Shown piece by piece: positions 60,801 to 64,000 of a stretch of DNA of 64,000 nt. Made by a program: the position numbers and the translations under genes. Source of the stretch: Symbiodinium natans (Eukaryota > Sar > Dinophyceae > Suessiales > Symbiodiniaceae); contig CAJNDS010002346.1 in NCBI GenBank assembly GCA_905221605.1, positions 715,740-779,739 of the forward strand. The letters run 5' to 3'. Under the pieces are notes generated by a model. That model had not been told where the DNA came from. It ran no database searches and saw only the letters and a program-made list of their open reading frames with translations. Positions within the stretch are counted from its first letter, which is position 1. Each line of letters opens with the position of its first letter.

Positions 60801-61322
60801 GGAACATTGAACGTCTGTTTGACCTACAAAGCGCAGAAAAACATTCAGGAGTTCACGTGTTACAGTGACGCTTCGTTTGCACCCACAGCTGGAAGATCGA
60901 GATCTGGCATGGTCTACATGCTAGGATCTAGCATTCTTGATTGGGCTTCCACGAAGCAAACACTGACGTCATGGTCAGCTACCGAAGCGGAGACGGTTGC
61001 TATGTCAGAATGCTTAAGTCAGGGTGGACGCATGCAAGACACAGTGAACCAGTTGATTGGAGTGACGCTTCCCATCATGTTGCGATGCGACAATGCAGCT
61101 GCCATCATCTTAGCTTTGAGAGAATCCCTGCAGCCCTTGAAATGGAAAACGAGAGGCGTGGCGCTTCGGGCGAGCTGGTTGAGGGATTCCATTAGGGATC
61201 TCGAAGCTGGCGTTACCCACGAGCCGGGGGAAACCCTGGTAGCAGATTTACTCACGAAAACCCTCCCTCGAGTTCGGCTGCAAACTCTCAGAGAGAAGGC
61301 TGGACTTCTCGAACGAACTTGA
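54726..61322 (+). CDS. pol: Gag C-terminus plus Pol polyprotein with an extra oxygenase-like domain
   Basis: 2198 codons, uninterrupted. In order: rest of a Gag helical domain (1-250); CCCH zinc finger C258-x8-C267-x5-C273-x3-H277; Lys/Ala/Gly-rich tract (280-350); acidic stretch (371-405); unassigned 410-680; protease with DSGAN (D690); a 2OG-Fe(II)-oxygenase-like region (about 905-1055: H965-R-D967, H1035, R1044); integrase with D1234, D1303, E1339 (D,D-35-E); reverse transcriptase (KARLVACG near 1708, ADISTAFLN with D1756, RALYGL, YVDD 1861-1864); RNase H (D2048, TEAE 2086-2089, D2122) and a terminal ADLLTK. Copia Gag-Pol is usually 1300-1600 residues, so this is long. The frame is closed by a TGA at 54708, so the ATG at 54726 may not be a true start; expression probably needs Gag read-through by frameshift, or the shift is a lesion. 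Confidence 0.92.
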   Translation: MGTRPPILAVCYRNGVRCMCIGAGFGKFVRHQIDAALGRFQRRMDAGVHDPDVPPVASGCEEFESRLAMTLLSQTSDDIKRGVIESAAGQVVPSLTILEAILERYQPGGIEEKSSLTSFLRNLPQANTFTECLATLRRLKLATSRILVLGLPSHPPHEAISSLNHMVKTLEKKSPTLSTRLNLLRLRPEILNPTEEGVSLLQTAIEAEARRLAAEEFSKPHHPKGSDAGTGEYEITAAKGKGKGKKGKPTGDTKSTPCAFFNTERGCLKGKDCEYWHGDPKGAKAKGKGKGKEDSKTRAAAKEAEAKAKEKAEAREAKAKAKAAAKEAAARDKPDPKAKPGAKAKAAALVGAEAKSATCYRVCANMALRENDQPSDDGISSSSELSELDGVRSDDLTPSEFGDEFQEESDDEPGPWMWSLRLTGLEWKMWTHPGNIVTRAHAEFEHIDDYRSVEHGAWILHRAGQLDELPAVLNDEWTVTAVHNVLVLDPVTRVFKGAFAFELERVDVQSKLRFVVAVERNQPYVEPWPEDVWFNECMRFGFGAPTGHVRDRIPLEEMLNGHGFGHLAETLGLLGAEFADDLAFLSPRDLVENGIQRQVAEDLFQHEGVLYEVHASTGVQGVRLEEEQIEELAFSLYASWQAGEPVSDEEYDPEVQQRFHGMVRRRRQGAANMCCVSGNRVESDGFVLVDSGANEVLRPQTKRQSSLGEETLQVTLASGSQCAATLNKHGEVCMISENGAKGEWIVGVRKIIDIGGAFNWDQKGARISYPHPFEHARIVNVDCVVTNGLPYMRWSDFKLARIALSKHYRMQQKSICSHKVVTDIPEIPVIPPESQVIDWVDVLEFQEESGDHIQGCKAVEVITSESFAEKLLERDHVEHHEVLAAVKMADLKPLILRRSSKVVGEPSVAKLWVFGSYVRGGLCGITRVTKQHPVLTKLATKFMKQHTENPFMAIAIAEDVAFKPHRDPNDGSFDSTIVGLSSFQGGHLWTENASSDLDEDQAVWRYTETDSAPIPGKLHRLDDGRAASFCATRWHGTEPYVGNRVVMISYIPKGWKAIDLNMRCRLEQLGFQLPRQDLETRLCAASDADVAAFKALIAQSSEVFLNPGAAVTLEERNTLQHDTYKHSQQKHPSSPLSPDDGDDDEGIEGRDGVLGCEGYVGDGVRSETEHPWKSACDLDLKSPLTPSPEDAVRKACREGLYDKRNHASVLARGHRRPHRKLPAKDINDGVISIDLSGPHKESFAGNRYALIACAHIAEGLDLPFVRGIRTKEAAVVTEALRDILNQLVSMAEGQQITFRIHSDQGREFTARLSAEQLKTYNHYRTFAAPYSHQSNGRVENLIDQLKTSTATMLLGGKLDMRFWDELMVHAAKLRRMRALNLKIPKDLPAPGDYVLSRLPRDQMPDFQDRTEPGVFLGLSEHVANGSKVLVERDGRVLVRYARLPILLDREKPRWRLVENPGSDQKTWVSDKGQIAWAAPSDTDILTVEEKLGCNIASPDEVFVRLNNLLEKTRGSEVEKEIFNLFSHGIIAQLPEVAEAHMVRTHEAGEEVEEEPHPVDESEDSFGHKFMKFVASRAVSAPDVSAPDKSEKYITRTDEDEQEAEEIFQNLLREAQQRRGSAEVVPNSVLTGERAEKWIEAVQKELTSVESKDVLLPVRQGYEREDLHLEAGEEIPRTIPMKLVLSEKPLTEPDSSANCDTDGQGFLAKARLVACGNFQNNEFAKDELSTENVPSWIARTMYHKLAQEPTWIAGAADISTAFLNTVLRRGEAPLLDPPAILKRLKLVPHGVKYLPLRALYGLRISPKEWAKDRDSTLNGSVLEPREGDEMPAVRLEPLDICEGLWRLIDVASGQVTGLLTLYVDDVLVVGCPEMVSRCLEFIGQKWAMKLQGFISREERTIKCGSLGQLERKAELVFLGAQMSFNMEGDVIISQRAWILQELHRRQWLHLKGCETLPQLELNDDEVRDEAYEQNKLECQRELGTLLWMSTRSRPDIASTVGILASELTHRPKRVLQLIRHVWRYIRGTLNVCLTYKAQKNIQEFTCYSDASFAPTAGRSRSGMVYMLGSSILDWASTKQTLTSWSATEAETVAMSECLSQGGRMQDTVNQLIGVTLPIMLRCDNAAAIILALRESLQPLKWKTRGVALRASWLRDSIRDLEAGVTHEPGETLVADLLTKTLPRVRLQTLREKAGLLERT

Positions 61323-61498
61323 CGCACTTCGCATTGCTAACGGGAGCAATGGAAGAAGTTCTACTTTTGCTTCACTGGTGGCCTTTGTCCTGCATAAACG
61401 GTTTGGGTCCACTTGTGCTAGTCGCACTTTTGGGGGCCCAGAGAGCAGTGCCTGAAGGGTGCTGCGAGCATCAAGATTTGACATTTGAAACTCCCAGC
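61323..61498 (+). other. 3' untranslated part of the copia element
   Basis: 176 bp between the Pol stop and the polypurine tract. Short open frames here look incidental; no further domain was seen. Confidence 0.6.
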
Positions 61499-61507
61499 AA
61501 GGAGGAG
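61499..61507 (+). promoter_or_regulatory. Polypurine tract
   Basis: AAGGAGGAG, nine purines ending directly at the TG of the 3' LTR, which is where plus-strand DNA priming occurs in LTR elements. Confidence 0.85.
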
Positions 61508-61962
61508 TGTTTGTGTAAAGAGGCACTCATGTTCACTTGAAGCATCAGCCCCTGCGCAAGGATGACACGCTGAGCGCGTCCACTGAGGTCTTAACCATAA
61601 ACTATGCCAACGATGCTGGCTCAAGTCTCGGAGCAAATGCACGGAGTGCAGCTTGGTTTTCGGGTTCTTTCGGGTTCTTCCGGGTTTTGGGGTTTGGTTT
61701 CCTCTTCCCGGTACCCTAGTCCCACCCCCTGTCCTGGTACCCTAGTCCTGCGACCCAGTCCAGGGTGTGAAGGGTGCGTTCGTTCAGGGGTTCAGGGCTA
61801 AGAAGGTGGTTGATGATTGAGGTCCAAGGCGGAAGAGATGGCGGGGGATACTCGTGATTTATCTAGGGTTTTGATGAACGATGTTCCTCTCCAGATGCTG
61901 CCTCAATCTCCCACTCCATCACACTTCAGCAGAATCACCGAAAGCAGCCCTGACCAACATCA
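61508..61962 (+). repeat. 3' LTR of the copia element
   Basis: Direct repeat of 53077-53531 with three substitutions. Its copy of the Gag start (61838) stays open to the LTR end and then meets an in-frame TAG at 61964 supplied by the flanking DNA. Confidence 0.95.
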
Positions 61963-61967
61963 GTAGG
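61963..61967. other. Target site duplication, right copy (GTAGG)
   Basis: Identical to 53072-53076 and directly follows the CA end of the 3' LTR. Confidence 0.93.
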
Positions 61968-62222
61968 GTTGAAGGTTTAGGGTTTAGGGTTTAGGGTTTA
62001 GGGTTTAGGGTTTAGGGTTTAGCGTTTAGGGTTTAGGGTTTAGGGTTTAGGGTTTAGGGTTTAGGGTTTAGGGTTTAGGGTTTAGGGTTTAGGGTTTAGG
62101 TTAGGGTTTAGGGTTTAGGGTTTAGGGTTTAGGGTTTAGGGTTTAGGGTTTAGGGTTTAGGGTTTAGGGTTTAGGGTTTAGGGTTTAGGGTTTAGGGTTT
62201 AGGGTTTAGGGTTTAGGGTTTA
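61968..62222. repeat. TTTAGGG array next to the copia element
   Basis: About 35 units, one TTTAGCG variant; continuation of the target tract. Confidence 0.95.
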
Positions 62223-62349
62223 GCGGGGGGGCGGGGCGGTGCCCAACTCCCAGATACCTCAACTCTCACCCAAAAACCAAACACTTTAGGGTTTAGGGTT
62301 TAGGGTTTAGGGTTTAGGGTTTAGGGTTTAGGGTTTAGGGTTTAGGGTT

Positions 62350-62428
62350 AAGGGTCATGCAGCATCCTGCAGCAGGCCCACTGGCAAGTTCATGAGGGGC
62401 GCACTTGCTGGCCACAGGCTGGGTGTAC
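62350..62428 (-). CDS. Exon-like island
   Basis: YTQPVASKCAPHELASGPAA. Confidence 0.38.
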
Positions 62429-62449
62429 CCTAAACCCTGAACCCTAACT

Positions 62450-62520
62450 GGCCCTGGGATATCCCAGTTCAAAAGCGAGTTCTAGAGCAATCGTACCACA
62501 AGGCCGGAAACTATGAACCT
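62450..62520 (-). CDS. Exon-like island
   Basis: SFRPCGTIALELAFELGYPR. Confidence 0.4.
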
Positions 62521-62591
62521 AACCCCCCCCCCCTCAATCCCGAAGGGTTCAGGGTTCAGGGTTCAGGGTTTAGGGTTTAGGGTTTGGGGCT

Positions 62592-62676
62592 GAGGGTGCC
62601 CACGCCTGAGCACAATGGATGGGTCCGTGGGCACGCCGCCCGTGTAACTGAAGTTCAAGTTGCCTGCCATTTCGAG
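62592..62676 (-). CDS. Exon-like island with ATG
   Basis: MAGNLNFSYTGGVPTDPSIV then LRRGHPQ. Confidence 0.45.
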
Positions 62677-62689
62677 GGGTTTAGGGTTT

Positions 62690-62870
62690 AGGGTTTAGGG
62701 TTTAGGGTTTAGGGTTTGGGGTTTGGGGTTTGGGGTTTGGGGTTTGGGGTTTGGGGTTTGGGGTTTGGGGTTTGGGGTTTGGGGTTTGGGGTTTGGGGTT
62801 TGGGGTTTACTGTTTAGGGTTTGGGGTCTGGGGTTTCGGGTTTAGGGTTTCGGGTTGAGGGTTTCGGGTA
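62690..62870. repeat. TTTGGGG array
   Basis: About 14 consecutive TTTGGGG units after TTTAGGG units. Confidence 0.95.
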
Positions 62871-62914
62871 GGGTTGATCCGCATGAACCCCATGAAACTA
62901 CCCAAACATGCCCC

Positions 62915-62978
62915 TACGTAAGATCGCAACCAGCGAACAGCATTTATCCCGACTCTCCCATTTATACAATTGGGGTTT
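62915..62978 (-). CDS. Short exon-like island
   Basis: LYKWESRDKCCSLVAIL before ATCTTAC/GTAGGG. Confidence 0.3.
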
Positions 62979-63002
62979 CAGGGTTTCGCACCTATCGCGT
63001 GG

Positions 63003-63072
63003 GCTGTAGAGACGTGGACCAACCGCAAACCAAACCTACGAAAGCCTGCGCGAAACGTGCATAACCGTACGA
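63003..63072 (-). CDS. Exon-like island, hydrophobic
   Basis: SYGYARFAQAFVGLVCGWST; plus strand also open. Confidence 0.35.
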
Positions 63073-63180
63073 GGTTTAGGGCTTAGGGTTAGGGTTTAGG
63101 GTTTAGGGTTTAGGGTTTAGGGTTTAGGGTTTAGGGTTTAGGGTTTAGGGTTTAGGGTTTAGGGTTTAGGGTTTAGGGTC
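63073..63180. repeat. TTTAGGG array
   Basis: About 14 units. Confidence 0.95.
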
Positions 63181-63857
63181 TTGGAAAAAGCCTGAGAAAG
63201 GAACCTGACTCAATGATCACTTCCAAACACACCCCAAACCAAGTCCATGGCTACATGATTTGTCGGGGTTCACCTGGTTTGGGGTTCAAGGTGTAGGGTT
63301 TAGGGTTTAGGGTTTGGGGTTTAGGGTTTAGGGTTTTGGGTTGTTTAGGGTTTAGGGTTTAGGGGAAAAGGTTGGTCAGGGCATCGACCTAATTCAAGCC
63401 CCCACCCTCACAATCCTCTGCACCCGAGACCATTATCCTAAACCCTCTCAAAGCTCCAGTTACCATTTTGGGTTTGGGGGTTTAGGGTTAAGGGTTTGGG
63501 GGGGTTTGGGGTTTGGGGTTTGGGGTTTAGGGTTTGGTCGGGTTCTGGGATGCTATTTACCTACAGTTTGGTAGCAAACTCCCCTTAATTAGTAGTTAGA
63601 ACCCGTAACACTGTACGTAAAGAGGGAACCAGGTAAACCGTAAACCCGAAGCCCAGGAAAGCATATCGCAATATGGGCACGTTTCTGCGGTTGGTGGCTT
63701 GACTCTTATAAGGGAACCTACACTTCGTGCAAAAGGCTACTTAAATGGGCCAGCAAGCTTTAGGGTTTCGGGTTTAGGTTTTAGGGTTTTAACAAACTTA
63801 AAACCTGCACTCCCCCCCCCCCCCATAGAAAACACCATCTCTTGTTTCAATATCATG
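63180..63857. other. Repeat-rich stretch with weak islands
   Basis: 63205-63290 is open on plus (SMITSKHTPNQVHGYMICRG), 63370-63470 on minus (MVSGAEDCEGGG). Neither is convincing; remainder telomere-like. Confidence 0.4.
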
Positions 63858-63922
63858 TCATCATATCTGTCTGGCCAGGAATATCATGCTACGGGCTGCC
63901 AAACTAAGGATTTGGTGTCGGG
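63858..63922 (-). CDS. Short exon-like island
   Basis: RHQILSLAARSMIFLARQI then TGA; plus also open. Confidence 0.28.
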
Positions 63923-64000
63923 TTTAGGGTTTAGGGTTTAGGGTTTAGGGTTTGGGGTTTGGGGTTTGGGGTTTGGGGTTTAGGGTTTAGGGCCACTAGA

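Larger units (their letters stand above)
53077..61962 (+). mobile_element. Full-length Ty1/copia-type LTR retrotransposon
   Basis: The element is 8886 bp and runs opposite to the inferred host genes. It has two 455-bp LTRs in direct repeat with TG...CA ends, a 5-bp GTAGG duplication on both sides, a purine tract before the 3' LTR and a tRNA-Met-like primer site after the 5' LTR. The two open frames follow the copia order: Gag, protease, integrase, reverse transcriptase, RNase H. The LTRs differ at only 3 of 455 positions with no indels, so insertion was recent. Gag is split between two frames, so this copy may be non-autonomous. Both flanks are TTTAGGG-like DNA. Confidence 0.95.

Overview
The window looks like nuclear DNA of a dinoflagellate. 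The reasons are TTTAGGG-type telomere-like repeats, GC-rich coding islands, short exons, many short inverted-repeat elements of the introner/MITE kind, a voltage-gated cation channel, and a very long Ty1/copia-type polyprotein with dinoflagellate-like Lys/Gly/Ala-rich tracts. No rRNA, tRNA or CRISPR array was recognised. All reading was by eye without a search, so family names rest on motifs.

Layout. From 1 to about 53.0 kb and from 62.2 to 64.0 kb the sequence alternates between tracts of TTTAGGG or CCCTAAA (with TTTGGGG, TCTAGGG and TTCAGGG variants) and unique islands of roughly 50-150 bp. Many islands read as good protein on the minus strand, often with AG before and GT or GC after the open stretch, and several neighbours join in phase. 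I therefore read most of the window as minus-strand, multi-exon genes whose introns are packed with telomere-type repeats and small inverted-repeat elements. The best supported are: (1) a voltage-gated cation channel at 1-6.3 kb, with segments S1 to S4 on separate exons running off the left edge; (2) a two-exon splice at 18.29-18.62 kb with matching phases; (3) a coiled-coil-rich protein across about 21.7-30.8 kb; (4) a probably secreted protein across about 37.8-44.3 kb that ends in a Gly/Asp/Asn/Thr repeat tail.

At least five families of short inverted-repeat elements (70-240 bp) recur. Some lie exactly in introns inferred from reading frame. One channel intron (2017-2253) is such an element with a 4-bp CTCG duplication at its ends and a (TTTAGGG)n array inside it.

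At 53077-61962 (plus strand) there is a nearly intact LTR retrotransposon: 455-bp LTRs with TG...CA ends differing at 3 sites, a GTAGG target duplication, a possible PBS and a PPT. Its Gag is split by a reading-frame break. Its Pol has protease, integrase, reverse transcriptase and RNase H, plus an unexpected 2-oxoglutarate/Fe(II)-oxygenase-like domain between protease and integrase. It inserted into a telomere-like tract.

Other anomalies are an AT-rich island at 19.4-20.5 kb holding a broken MORN-repeat gene, an inverted-repeat element inside a 32-bp tandem array at 4.4-5.7 kb, and a 217-bp direct duplication next to a GGTCCCAGGGG array at 31.4-32.3 kb.
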